Part shown: positions 1 through 11,789 of the stretch, in pieces
How the letters are laid out: each line of letters begins with the position of its first letter
Numbering within the stretch: the stretch's first letter is position 1
Source of the DNA: Diadema setosum
Taxonomy: Eukaryota; Echinodermata; Echinoidea; Diadematoida; Diadematidae
Assembly: GCA_033980235.1 (NCBI GenBank)
Contig: CM067077.1
Coordinates: 5,725,367 to 5,789,366, forward strand
Length of the DNA stretch: 64,000 nt
Direction: 5' to 3'
Notes under the pieces: generated by a model
What the model saw: only the letters and a program-made list of their open reading frames with translations
What the model was told of the DNA's origin: nothing
Database searches by the model: none
Made by a program: the position numbers and the translations under genes

Positions 1-716
1 AAAACATCATCTAATTTTGGGGGTAAAAAACTATTTTTAATAGCAGACAGGATAGACCAAAATTTTTCCATACAGAGACTTGTACACATGCCATGCTTTA
101 TGAGTTGTTTTGGGTTGTTGTTTTTTTTTTTTCTTCTTCTTCTCTTCTTCTTACCTGGCACTAGAAAATGGGATTCTCTAAATAGTGGATAATTTCAAAA
201 CACCATGTTTCCGTGGAATCAAAAGTATTCCCCCTCCCCCCCCCCCCCCCCATATCTGCACATTTGTCCCCAACTGTTTTCTATAGCACAACCATTTCTT
301 TGGCATCAATTTTCTGCAAGTGTCATTGAAGGTATTCTGACCAATTTAGGATGGCAAAATTCTAATACATATCATGAAGATTGACTATTCTTCCACTAAT
401 CATCTCATCTGACTGACACATGTTCCAGTGATTAATGTCTTAATTCCGCGGAATTATAAAGACGCGAAATTCATCTTACCCGGTCGAGTGTGAAAAATTA
501 CTCGCGCAAAAATATCCTCTTTTACAGCATGCTCCAAACCAGTCTTCAATGGACTGGAAAAAAAAAATGAATACTAGGGATAATGAAAGCCATAACATGG
601 GTCTAATTTTACCAGTCTTCCATGGTAATTTCAGTAAAAAAACAAGTTTGGGTAATTTCCTACAGAACTCAAAGTTACACAATTACTATAATGCTATGCC
701 ACAGGAGGCAGACTTT
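1..716. other. AT-rich non-coding stretch
   Basis: No supportable gene. It holds a T/C-rich tract near 120-150 and a poly-C run near 229-251. The short open frames here lack splice signals and protein-like composition. Confidence 0.6.
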
Positions 717-811
717 AATTTAATTCAATTCAATCCAATTCAATTCAAACTTTATTTCATTTTTCGAAAAGAACATACACATTTCACTTTCTTTGGTAAC
801 AGAGAATAAGG
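717..811 (-). repeat. 3' end fragment of a LINE related to the 33-37 kb copy
   Basis: The segment opens with AATTC-type pentamers, then AAACTTTATTTCATTTTTCG, and ends with ACAGAGAATAAGG. The same order of words occurs at 33157-33235 at the 3' end of the intact minus-strand LINE. It is therefore a very short, strongly 5'-truncated copy in minus orientation. A 246 bp inverted-repeat element begins nine bases further on and probably landed in this fragment. Confidence 0.7.
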
Positions 812-819
812 TTACATAT

Positions 820-1065
820 GAAGAGTTTGTTTGCAAAAACGATAAGTCCATATTTGCCAAACGGAGATATTTGCGATTAAAGGTCAAGAAAAATATAGAG
901 AATTATAAGAAAATTTTTGCTTCTTTTGACCATAACTTCAAAAATGTGCTTTTATATGTAGTGACAAATATATCATTTAAAAGGTATTATTTTGTACTTT
1001 ATGACAGAGACCGTACTTCAAAATCTTCAAAAATGGACTTATCGGTTTTTGCAAACAAACTCTTC
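820..1065 (+). mobile_element. GAAGAG-TIR element, copy 1
   Basis: A 246 bp non-autonomous DNA transposon. The left end reads GAAGAGTTTGTTTGCAAAAA and the right end is its inverse; the terminal inverted repeats run about 33 bp, to ...GATAAGTCCAT. It is flanked by ATAT at 816-819 and 1066-1069, a 4 bp target duplication. Compared with its sisters it lacks a base or two in the left repeat, which shifts the otherwise shared internal frame near the start. The superfamily is unassigned: a 4 bp duplication fits Sola-, Academ- or Chapaev-like families, but that is inference. Confidence 0.9.
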
Positions 1066-1069
1066 ATAT

Positions 1070-2500
1070 AATCAAAACACAGTAAATTGAGAAAACACAA
1101 TCAAGGTATATCCCCTGTCAAAGTATATCCCCTGTAGCTCTATAGAGATTGAGAATATTTCATCTCATAGAAGCAACAATTACTCTTCTATTTTCTCCCC
1201 CCCCCCCAAAAAAAAAAAGAGCTCATTAACTTATACTTTGTTCTCCCATCATTTTCAATTATTTTTCCTTTCCTTGACATCCTGCTTCTTCATCATTGCG
1301 CCAGCGGCTCGAATTCACCAAAAATCAATGAGTGGAACGTCATACAAGGATATTTTAAGCATTCTTTGACCTTACGAAAGATGTTCCCATTCATTATGAT
1401 CTAACACGGCTCCTGGCTGGGCAAACAGTGGGTATAGTGCGCCCCCTCTTTCCCTTTCCGTCAGCTCGCGATTCCATCCTCGTTTGAGTGTGCCGATCAT
1501 GCAAATCTACCCTCACGATCAACTCCCCTCCCCTCCACCAGTCAAGCGGTCAATGTCTGGATGTTTCTTGAAATATTCTGCATGCAGCACGTGTAACTAC
1601 AGTCCTTCTCTCATGCTGTGAAGTCGGGTCGAGATGGTGGTACGCAGCAAGAGTGACTATTTCTTATGAAACAACAATTTTCCTACCAAAAAAATCAAGT
1701 TTATATATCATCTTTGAGAACAAGACACATTACTTTGGATACAGTTCAACTCTACCTTGAATCAATAGCTTCCATAGGTATTCAAATGTCAGTACAACGT
1801 ACAAAACTGTTTTGTCCTTCGCCTTTTTTTTGTGTGTGTGTCTACAGATATGATAAAAAGGATGGATATACTTGTCACAACTGAGTGCATGGTAGCTCCT
1901 ATTTGTATGTGCATACATGTGGAGTTACCACCCATACACACATGGAAATAAGCAATGTGTTAATTGGTCAGATTGTTTTAATATACTCAGTCATCTACAG
2001 GTGGATTTGGGGTAGTATCAGCAAATCCGAAGGGTGTAACTTCCAAAGATTTTGTGGAGTACGATGCCCTCCTTGTTGTTTCATCTGCTGGCAAATATCA
2101 ATGCACTGAGATTTTCAATCAGGTCTGCATGGTGATGAGTCCCTTTAAAGGATAGGGCAAACTCACCTGAAGTTCATATTCAAAGTTTGTTCACCTGCCC
2201 AAGATGACAACTCAATGGCTGACCCTCTAAGTGAAAGTTTGCATTCAAGGTCAAAGTCAGGGCAGCCCATGTTAGCCCCTAGTCTGCCACTTCAGACTCC
2301 TTTATCGACTATTAAACTTCTTCTCCCGTTCTCATACTGCTCTTGCTGCACGCATGAGAATCAAAGTGTTTGTATCAAAAAGCAGGAAACACGTGATGTG
2401 ATCACTGATTCTTTTTTTTTTTCCAAAAATCTTTGAATGATTGAAGTCAATACTATGATAGATAGCCATGTTCTTAGGGGATATACCAGGTTCTGACCCA
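1070..2500. other. Non-coding stretch
   Basis: No supportable gene. A 15-base word (GTATATCCCCTGT core) occurs twice near 1106-1134, and base composition is mildly GC-richer at 1280-1640. Small frames at 1666-2436 look random. Confidence 0.5.
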
Positions 2501-2502
2501 AA

Positions 2503-2690
2503 CATTTGCTCCTGCGACAATTGCTCCCATGAAATATCTGCATGCTAAGCCATAAACAAATTCTACCCACAAACTTAAATTGAACCCTAATCCTAATCCT
2601 CACACCAAACTAATCCTAAAACCTTGTCACAACCCTAACAACTAAGTTCTTGGAGAAAAGAAGACGGCAGCAATTGTCGCAGGAGCAAAC
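2503..2690. mobile_element. Small inverted-repeat element with CCTAAT-like interior
   Basis: The left end holds TTTGCTCCTGCGACAATTGC and the right end (2669-2689) its inverse, giving about 21 bp terminal inverted repeats around roughly 145 bp. The interior contains degenerate CCCTAATCCTAATCC words like those at 58.6 kb. It encodes no transposase, so it is MITE-like. I could not fix a target duplication. Confidence 0.6.
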
Positions 2691-3473
2691 GTCATGTCAC
2701 CAATATTACACCTTTATTTAAAACTTAATCTTAAAAAAAAAAGAAAAGATGTATATCGTCCCTTTTAATTTCTAATGTAGAAAGACAAGAAATTAGTGTT
2801 TTTCTGGGCCATGATTTTCCGACTTTGAACGGAACAGAAACATGTCCATGATGCCGAAGGATACCTCAATGAAGATGAATTGACGGATGGAAGAAGAAGA
2901 CATATTCTCACTGGACCAATTTGGCAACACACTTGAAGGAACTAGGTCATGTTGCTAGGTGAGAGTGTAGTCTCAAGAGGCAGATACTAAATCACAACAG
3001 GAAATACTCCAAGACGTTGCTATGGCGACCAAACAATTGTCGTTGTTTTTGTTGTCAGGCACTTCATTGACACAAACAGTCCGTGAGTAAAGTGTTGTCG
3101 AGCAATTCATTCATGCAAACAATCTTGAGTTGAGTATCGGTCAGGATACCTCGAAGGCGTTGGCACAGTCAACAAGTGATGTTTTCGTTGCATTGAATTT
3201 TTACGAGCCTCAACATGAAGTTCACTTGGCAAACATTACACATACATGTTTTCATTATAAACAAGGTTAGAGGGGACAAAAGTTTTCTTTGAATGAAAAC
3301 ATTTATCACATGTTCAATAATAAAGATGATAAAAGTAACAGTGATATTCAGAGTCATTTCAACTGCTCAAACTCCATCTATTTTAGTAAGACACTCGACG
3401 GTGTGGAGAAAATCAGAAGAAACAAAATTGATCAGTGTGAACATGCCTGTTTTGTCTTGTTGCATTATCTTCA
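2691..3473. other. Non-coding stretch
   Basis: Nothing supportable as a gene. There is an A-rich run near 2731-2748 and otherwise ordinary AT-rich sequence. Confidence 0.5.
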
Positions 3474-3530
3474 TCTGATTTGATTTGATTTGATTTGATT
3501 TATTTCTTCTCTGTATGGCATCACTTAATA
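3474..3530 (-). repeat. LINE-type 3' tail, TGATT pentamer array
   Basis: About five TGATT pentamers are followed by TATTTCTTCTCTGTATGGCA. On the minus strand this reads as unique sequence, then AATAAATC and a pentamer tail, which is how CR1/L2-like LINEs end. Only the end of the element is recognisable. Confidence 0.45.
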
Positions 3531-3743
3531 ACAATTCCTTATTTTCAGCAATTTTTATCAAACATTAAAATATAGGCCTATATGGTACTGATGCCTATTT
3601 CTTGCAATTTCAACAAATTTAATAACAAACATAGGCTTACATCTGTAATATAGTCATACACGTTCATTGTCCATGTGTTACTTTGTAAGACCTACAGCTG
3701 AGAAGAAAAAAAAAACCTTCATGTTTAACCCATATCAGGCCAT

Positions 3744-3804
3744 CTATGGGATATTCCGTAGTTCGTCCGAACGCCGCAGGGGCCACATACGGAATATCCC
3801 GTAG
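3744..3804. repeat. Short hairpin repeat
   Basis: CTATGGGATATTCCGTAG at 3744-3761 is mirrored by TACGGAATATCCCGTAG at 3788-3804, with one mismatch in the stem. The 26-base loop is GC-rich. It may be a tiny MITE or a structured non-coding element; no target duplication could be assigned. Confidence 0.5.
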
Positions 3805-4073
3805 TGAATAAAATGACATATGAATGATGCCATTCACTTCCGCTGAGTACTATGACTGTACTATGCATTGAATGGCAGCATGTTATATACCATATTAAAG
3901 AGACTGTTTTCCTCTTTCAAATGATATATAACTTGTCTATGTTTTTTTCATTGCCTGCTAATAAGAGCGATTGTTTGGAGGGTTGTCTGTTTGTCGGCGT
4001 TTGTGCGCGAATGGTGCTGGGCCACTTGGGTGTTTGTGTACACGGGTGCGTTGGCCGGATATGGGTTAAACTA

Positions 4074-4385
4074 ATGTTTACCATTGGGAGCGGTGATCAA
4101 AAAAAAAAAAAATGTTTGCTTGAATTATCACACTTGACGCATGATGTATAGTTCAGTTGCATTACAAATGAAGGAGATATCACTAATTTTCTCAATAAAC
4201 CATAACAGCAGATAGTTTGTTCTAAAAACGATTTTAACAAGACTATTGTTCACTTTTTGAAAATCTAACAATTGATTATCACTTGGACTTTATTTTTTTT
4301 TTCCTATTTTTTTTTTTTACACTGACTAACCTTTTTTTACTTGGTTGTTTCTGTCCCTGACTTTCATTTTGGAACTTTTTTGATT
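4074..4385 (+). repeat. Degraded copy of the TTAAAGGT family
   Basis: GTTTACCATTGGGAGCGGTG near the start and TTGGTTGTTTCTGTCCCTGA near the end match, in the same order, the element at 60197-60577. The outer TTAA borders are not recognisable here, so this is an old or truncated copy. Confidence 0.55.
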
Positions 4386-4870
4386 TTTCTTTTTCATGTG
4401 CAAATGATTAATAGTTGCTTCAATGTTCATCAGCAATGTTAAATTTGACTTTAAAAAAACCCACACTAAACAAACACTAAATGAACACTACTAGCAAGAA
4501 CTGCTGGACTGGAATCAATTCCAATGGACATCCCTACTTCTTTGGTTGATCACTCTACTATTGCAAGAGTGTGAAATATAAAGCTTGGATGCATCATTAA
4601 CCACGATAGAGGCAGCGCTTCCGCTGGAGTTAACCAATAAAACCACTGTTTACTCATCATGGATCAATTTGTTACCATATTAGCCCATGCACACTACGCT
4701 TTTCCTTGACTCCTTTTTTATGTTTTTTTTTTTCTTTTTATTGAAGTTTTCTGCTCTGTTTGAAATATGAAAAAAAAAAAGACAATCATAACATTGTGGT
4801 TAGACACCACTGTCATCCTGCTCTTCAAATATACATACGGCAGCACAACATGTAAAAAATAAATAAATAC

Positions 4871-4912
4871 ATGTGTGTTTGTGTTGAGTGTGTGTGTGTG
4901 TGTGTGTGTGTT

Positions 4913-4944
<32 letters not shown>
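4871..4944. repeat. GT microsatellite
   Basis: An almost uninterrupted TG dinucleotide repeat with two TTGAG interruptions. It explains the threonine/histidine-rich frames on either strand. Confidence 0.95.
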
Positions 4945-4946
<2 letters not shown>

Positions 4947-6825
4947 GATCTGCCTGTTTGAAAAAAAAAGAAACAAAACAAAAACAAATCAAATCATGAG
5001 GCAACAGATTTTGGGGTAAATATCACAATTGTTCAACTTTCTAAAAATGAAGCTTTTTTTTCACTATTCATTCATTCAAAAGCTACATCTTGTAAGACCA
5101 TTCAAGAACATATTCATTCATATCATTTATAGTAACTACTGCATGTCTAACACTCTAACAAGCACATTATACTGTGCATCAAATCTTTGCATGATGGTTT
5201 GATGTGATTAGGATCGTAAGCAAAAGAAAGGTGTAACTTGCAGAATGTAATCTCCTTGCATTAAATTGCAAGTCTCATTTTCCTCTGTTGATTTTGAGAG
5301 AATTGAACTAGTCTACTGAAGATTAAATGTGCGATGTGGAGGTAAAGGAATGAAACCTCGCAAAAGCTGCAGTCACTCGGGCAAAAGATTGTGAAGTTTA
5401 CGGTCGCAATCTTTAGGTTTTTTTTATTGATTCACTCAGGATAGCACCTTGTTTGCATTGAAAAGAAAAGAGGGTGACTCAGTAACAGCTTTCCTTGTTG
5501 AATATGAGGGAAAAAGACTCTGAGATTAGTTTCAACTAGCCACTAACTTTAATACTGCTTGTCTGTGAACTTTTTTTGTATGTTTTATTCATTTTCAAAG
5601 GTAGAATCAAAGATAACAATCATAGAACAAGCAACAAAAATAGATAAATAAATAAATACAAAAACAGCATATTAAGATACAGAAAATGTAAATACTGCAG
5701 CATTTAATACTAACAACTGGACTGCAGCCCGATCACATGGTAAGAGTGTAACAGAGGAAATCGGGGAGGACCCCATAACTTTACTGAAAGTGCAGTTAAA
5801 GTTTGATAAAGTTTCCATATGTTATTTCAGGGAGGTGGGAAGCCACCTCCCTGGTTATTTCTTGTTGTCCGCAAAAGCCTGTCTCGCTCGCCAGAACATT
5901 TTTCATAGCTGTCATCACCCTGCCACTGCATACATGCTGATGGCTATTAAAACAACACTTGAAGGTCATTTTTAATCACTTCAGGGGCACTAATCAATCC
6001 ACAGGACCCCTGTGATAAGAAATAGATAATGTGCCATAAAAAGAGCTTGTTAAATAAAAATGTATAATGTGCCATAAAAGAGTTCGTCGAATAATAAGAA
6101 TAAAAAAAAAAAACAGCAGCAAGCACCTAGTGTAATGAATACGATAAATATTTTGACACCATACACCCACCTAATTCTACCGAAACGGTTTGAGGGTGGA
6201 TACTACTCATCCCTTCCTCCGAGGGCTACAGACTCTTGCTGTTTCAGCAAAAGTAAAAGACAATGACCCTAATCTATTGGAAAATTACACAAATCCCTTT
6301 AGTAGAACTTGTGAAAGTTGATTGGATAGACAACCCTCAAAGAGGATCAATAGCCCACACCGTGCTCATATAGGAAAATATAACATCTAGTACAAGTTGA
6401 CCTATATGTATCTTCCTAAATTCAGGATCATAACAACTTTACTGGGGAAAGAAAAGATTGATTTATTATAACATTTAAAAAGAAGGGAAGAAACATAAGA
6501 CAATTCATCATGCACCATCCTTTTTGTTGAAAGGGACTGAATTCAAAGACTATGGTGAGAGGGGTAAAAGGAAAGAAAAAAACAGCAACATCCAGATGAG
6601 CTACAATAATTGATTTCATTTAAAGTCTATGCTTCCAGATGGCACTACTATATTTCTCTGATATTTTTATCTCTAATTCACTATCTAGATACCAATGCCC
6701 ACTACTTTCATCTTCAGAAGGAACTGTGTTTTCCCCAAGGAGCTTCATGGATTTTCATCCCTGGATCAGAGGCTAAGGACAGACGGACAGGATCAAATTG
6801 ACATCAATTACTCTACAGCAAGATA
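4945..6825. other. Non-coding stretch
   Basis: No supportable gene. A short AAAT array lies near 5640-5660 and an A-run near 6103-6112. Open frames are short and lack splice context. Confidence 0.5.
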
Positions 6826-7018
6826 TTATTGCGGCATGAAATTTTTGTGTATTGGAGCCAATGGCCTTTCTCATGGCATGAAATTTTTGCAAATTGCCAA
6901 TGATATTCATTGCATACAGTGTGGACAAGAACTTTTGCATGCATTTTTATTTTGCAAATCTTGGGTGTCACGAAAATAAAATGCATTTGATATTTTCTGG
7001 TTCTACAGCAGGTACTGT
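6826..7018. mobile_element. TACTGTA/TTTTCGC-type MITE, copy 1 (degraded)
   Basis: It contains CATGAAATTTTTGCAAATTG, a GATATTCATTGCATACAG-like centre and AAGAACTTTTGCATGCATTT, followed by a TACAGCAGGTACTG end. The same blocks in the same order occur at 41.0, 42.3, 47.8 and 58.8 kb. It is non-coding and ends in imperfect inverted repeats built on TACAGTA. This copy is degraded. Confidence 0.6.
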
Positions 7019-8761
7019 TAAAGTGCAACACCCCTCCATCCTCATATCGACCTTTATTGAGAGGGAAAATAATTATACAATGAAAAATTGAAAGAAGTTC
7101 CATCAAATTGGGAAATACGACGAGATAGTTTTTTGGAATACGCAAGTTTCACATATTTTCAGAGAACAGCAATGTTGCTTGCACCCACATATGGAAATTA
7201 TATTCATGAGGTGATAATGTCATCACTAACACAGCTCTCTCATTGGTTTGTACACATATACACATTTAGAAAAAAAAAATCTTGAAAATTATGTTTATAG
7301 TCAATATTTGATCAACACCAATCCCAAGCCCAAAAAGGCATCATTTCAAAGTAATTACACCACAATGTTAATATTGTGATTAGATATCATACTTTTTGTT
7401 ATGTCATGACATAACCCCCCCCCCCAAAAAAAAAAAAAGAAAGAAAGAAAAAAAGAGTGTAGATTTGCATTCAGTTTCCAGATGCGTTAGGTACTGCCAT
7501 TATTATCTCAGCTAATTTATGCACGCTCACTGTGGTTGAGACTAATGGTATTTCATGAAAACATGTGAATTCTATTTTTTTTATAACTTTTGTTGTCTTT
7601 TATATTCATTTTACTTTGTGTTTTGCATAAGTGAGTGCATTGCTGTGGAGGAAACCAGATTAGGTTTTTAGGGTTTTTTTTTTTTTTCACTTGGTCTTTC
7701 TTCTTTTGTCTCGTCGAAAGGTCGAATCTTCCACCCGTTGGACAAAGCCGTGCCTAAAATATCCCTCCCAACTTTCACGTGGGTGCATTCAGCCGCCGTA
7801 CTTGCTTGCTTTGAGGGCACATTAATGTGCTCAGTCCCACTGGGGCCCCTTACCTCTATTGGTAAGCTCTTTCATAAAAAATTCTTGGGCAACACAGTGC
7901 TGCCAACCCAAGGTGGTGCAAAAAGAAAAAGGTCGAATGCCAAAACGGCATTGTGAGGAAACCCCAAGCACATACCATGACCCAGTGGGGCAGTGGGTAG
8001 AAGTGCCTTTGATCAAAACGTTTGAGGCGTTCTCAAATCTAGTTTGGGCAAAGAAAACCTATTTCCAGAGAAATAGGCCATGCTTTGTACCCGAGCAGTT
8101 CGGTTCATGAGGGAAATTCCCTTGATGGATATCGATGACATGCGAGGGAAAAGAAAAGAAGAAGCAAAAGTCAAAGAAAAAAAGATAACATGGAAAGTCA
8201 TTTGCCTATCGAATACAAATGTCCGACTGATGAGTTTATGGGACTGATATATGGCAATTCTACCATGCAATATAAAGTTACTTAGAATACTATTAGACAA
8301 TAATTTTCTCATTTCGAAATAAATGCTCACACATAATATTCTGGTTACTCCCATCAGACAAGGAATTTTGAGAGAAAAGGACAAGTTTGGCGACAATTTT
8401 CTCAGTGTTTTCCCAGGATAATGTATTGTTTGGGCATTTAAAGGTAAGCATCCTCTCCCTGGAAATAATATTTTTTATCAAGACATCACATCACATGACC
8501 CCTGTCAGTTTCTCATATATAATATATGATATTATGAATAAATCAAAATTCTTCATCAGTCATACATGCATGTCTGAAGTTACAGAACATACACATGAGG
8601 TGGCAGTGATAATTAGCACAGGAATGTGCAAATTGACAGAATTCCACAGGAAACATGCACAATATCACTCCATCAACTTTTCCAAATATTTTTGACAAAT
8701 TCTTCACGTGGCAACAATTGCCAGAAAGTAACTATGCTTGCTGAGATTTGCTGGGCTCTTA
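7019..8761. other. Non-coding stretch
   Basis: No supportable gene. There is a C-then-A homopolymer junction at about 7407-7440. A GC-richer segment at about 7720-8110 carries short frames on both strands, but without a recognisable product or convincing splice sites. Confidence 0.45.
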
Positions 8762-8765
8762 ATAA

Positions 8766-9157
8766 AGGGATGGTATAGTATTGATGGAGATGAGGATTGT
8801 GAGGATTGAGCTTTTAACTGTTTGCGAAATACAAAGAAACCACATGGGAAATAGTATATAGTGGATACCATTCTAAGATGAATTTAAAGTTTATTTGATG
8901 AAAATCGGTTTTGGACTGGTTGAGATATGCAAAAACAAAGTAAAAGAAAGTAATCCTAATAACAGGTGGGTCCCACTTTTTATTAGGATTGCTCTGTTTT
9001 GGATATCTCGGCCATTTCAAAACCAATTTTCATCAAATAAACATTGAATTCCTCTTGGAATTACATGCTCTTTTATATCTTACAAGAGGTATCTCCTTAT
9101 CTCACCCAAATATATTAAAATCTCAAGTTAGGTCTCAATCAAAACTATATGAACCCT
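8766..9157. mobile_element. TTAA-bounded palindromic element, AGGG subfamily, copy 1
   Basis: A 392 bp palindrome beginning AGGGATGG and ending in CCCT before TTAA (9158-9161); the left border reads ATAA. Both arms carry AAATCGGTTTT / AAAACCAATTTTCATCAAAT. Its sister is at 27932-28320. It encodes nothing. TTAA targets with TTAAAGG starts are known from Kolobok/T2-type MITEs; assignment to Kolobok is inference. Confidence 0.75.
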
Positions 9158-9161
9158 TTAA

Positions 9162-10982
9162 GATATAGGCCTACCCTTACTGAAACCAAATTTGATACAC
9201 AAGACACACTCGTCCCCTTGCTAAAAATCTGTGATGTGTTGCAACTTTTTAAAGCATGTTATTAAGCTACATGTAGCCACTGTTGGGAGCGTAAGGTGAT
9301 CGCCCCCTTCAACAAAGTTTGTCCACGTGTGAAAGCTCCCCCTCATTATCTGGCGATGATTGTTCCAATCGTCGAGTCTCTGTCACTGGTAATCGGCAGC
9401 TGTGACAGTTCAGGGGATATTCATCGTACCCTTGTCCCTCGGATCGCCCCTCTGCCCTCCCCCTCCAGTGGGTAACTCGAGAATCAAAATAGAACTCCAA
9501 TTACCCCGCTGCTGACTTACCGGTACTCAGAAAATCCATGTTGTTGTTGGAGATGCATGGATTACAACACGCAAACACTCACATACATACAAACATACAT
9601 ACATACAAACGCACATGTATACTTAGAATAAGTGTACACACAGTCAAACATCATTGAATGAAAAATTTAATCACAAAATGGGTTGATTCCTTTCTTGTAA
9701 ATTTGAGATATTTGCAATCAAAGCTACTTAAAACGTAGAAAGTAATAAGAAAATGAAGAATATTGTTATGAACCAAGTACAGTTTGGCTTTAAAGGTTTT
9801 ATTTTGCTCTATCTGATGATGGACTTACATTGAAATGTTTTTAATTGGCACCTAACCAATTTTGTGATCAAAAGCTACATACATTCACATACAAACACAT
9901 ATGCATACTATAAACGGCGATACATATATAACAATGATGTTTTCATTCTGGCCAGGCTGATATGCACTAGAAATTCTAATGTAATGGATAGAGCTCCCTC
10001 TTTGGTTTATTTTGCTAAAACTGTGTTTTATAAACCAGTCTTTTTACTGCCTGTTGCTTTCAAACACTTATGTTTTACAACACTGTGAATACAGAAGCTG
10101 AAACTTACAGGTCTTTTCAAAGGGGCTCTTTTAAAGTGAAACCAAGCAGTATAGAATCTACAGAATCATACTAGGATAAAAAAAAAGAAGCAAGTTATAC
10201 ATGATAAGATACCGAACGAGTCTACATGAATTCAAAATATATGCAGATTGCTCCTTCAGGCGCGTAATATCAACATTAAATGCCGTGGGTCTTCTTTATT
10301 TTGTTGTTATTTTGTGAGCGTTCCTGGGAGAATTTTCTCCCTCGGTGTGGAGGGGAAAAACACACACGACTTTGAGAAGAAATCAATCTCCGCTCTTCAC
10401 ACGTGACGGACACCAGCGAGAATCCACTACACGCATCAGCGGCAGACGGAAAGTGGAGAAGCAATTTGTGGGAAAAAATGCAAATTATTTCCACTCTTTC
10501 CCAGGGCACCCAGCCCCAATCAAGTACGGAAGAAGTGGAGTTGGCGATCCCCTTTTGCAATGTATGTTTTTAAAGGATAGGTGACATCTTTTTTTTCTTC
10601 TTTTGAAGGTAGTAGTATCCTAAAATCTAATTTAAAGGATTGACAGTTAAAAGGGTAGACCAATCACAGCCACACAAGTCAAATTTAAGCTCAAATTCCT
10701 TCTATGTCTGAGACATAGCAGTAAAGTGGCATTTGCTTGAGTTTTTGTTTCATGTTTTGAGGGATCTACCCGTCATGGTATCAAATGATAAATGGTTACA
10801 TTCCTCCGTATAAATGTCACCAGCATTGATGGCTGTCACATAAGACCCATTCACACACAAGAATTGCAGGTTCTTGGATCACAACGCAAAAATTGATTTC
10901 ATTTGACACCGTTCACATGTGACCCTGAAAAAATTCACCCTGCTCTAAGTGAAGTGCATAAAATCTCAAAGCTGTGCATGCC
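9162..10982. other. Non-coding stretch with two GC-richer islands
   Basis: The segment 9290-9500 is GC-richer and contains a CACGTG and a CAGCTG E-box. The segment 10270-10560 is similar and open on both strands, without a recognised product. ACAT repeats lie near 9580-9620. None of this is enough to call a gene; the islands could be enhancers or unrecognised exons. Confidence 0.4.
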
Positions 10983-10986
10983 TTAA

Positions 10987-11143
10987 AGGTCTTGTTTACT
11001 TTTGGGAGCAGTGATTTAAAAAATGTTCAAGATAAATTCAAAAATTTTACTTTAGTTGTTTCTATCCCTAACTCACATTTAAAAGCTATTTTGCAGCACT
11101 AAAGCTGGGTTTTTGTTTCATCTCAAAATGGCAAATTATGCCT
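10987..11143 (+). mobile_element. TTAA-bounded element, AGGT subfamily, short copy
   Basis: It is bounded by TTAA at 10983-10986 and 11144-11147. The body starts AGGTCTTG, runs through TTGGGAGCAGTGATTT, GTTTCTATCCCTAACTCACA and GCTGGGTTTTTGTTTCATCT, and ends GCCT. It is an internally deleted version (157 bp) of the 60197-60577 copy. Confidence 0.75.
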
Positions 11144-11147
11144 TTAA

Positions 11148-11535
11148 AGTGGGTCTGCACTGGCAAGAAACATGTCTAGCGCCATCATAAGGCTCATTTT
11201 TCTCTGTGGTGCCCAGCATTTCCCCCATAATGCCAAGCGGCGTGCAGCATGTTAACCCCTTCCACACTGAATTCTGAAATCCCCATAGACTTAACACACA
11301 AACCACTAGGTTCCCGTAGGGGATGGCCTTGCAGCGCAGCGGCTTGCTTCGATCCCGCATTATGCGCAGTCCAGTGCATAGTATGTATACCATGATCGAT
11401 GGTACATCCCATGGTTATGCGTACGTTGTCACGTAAATCACTTCGCGATCTGTTCGGTGCTTTCAAACACTGTCTTCAACACTCAGATCGTTTATTCTGA
11501 TCTTCGTGTCGAACTTCAATCTGCGTGCCATTTAG
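11148..11535. other. GC-richer segment upstream of the first candidate exon
   Basis: Frames are open on the minus strand but nothing is recognisable. If 11536-11789 is the first coding exon, this is the likely 5' flank or UTR. No clear TATA box is visible. Confidence 0.3.
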
Positions 11536-11789
11536 TCGCGGATACGACTTGGTAAATGCTGGATCCAGTGGGAGGAGGTGCGAGCTGTTTATCGGCAAGA
11601 AATGAACAAGATAAACGTTGCCCTTCACGGCCCATCAAGCCATTCAACACAGGATGACTTTGCTGGTCATCTGCTGGACGTCCACCACTCGCACTGGGCA
11701 TCAGCACTGTGTGCCAGATTGCGGGATCAACCCGTTGTGAAAGTTTCTACATGCACTCAGACTGAGTCAGAAGCCTCTGATAAGCCAAG
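11536..11789 (+). CDS. Candidate 5' coding exon of the P2X7-ballast-domain gene
   Basis: The frame is open from 11536 (just after TAG at 11533-11535, which could also be a splice acceptor ...CCATTTAG) to a donor AAG|GTGGGT after 11789. The first ATG is at 11602 (MNKINVALHGPSS...). The peptide is mixed in composition with a CTQTESEASDKP stretch near its end; I do not recognise a domain. The exon ends with two bases of a codon (AG), which joins in phase to the single leading base of the exon at 14632. Its link to the gene rests on phase and splice signals, not on homology. Whether it starts at ATG 11602 or continues an upstream exon is open. Confidence 0.4.

Noticed and set aside
4718..4987. 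89-codon ORF rich in Thr-His
   Set aside because: It is produced by the GT microsatellite.
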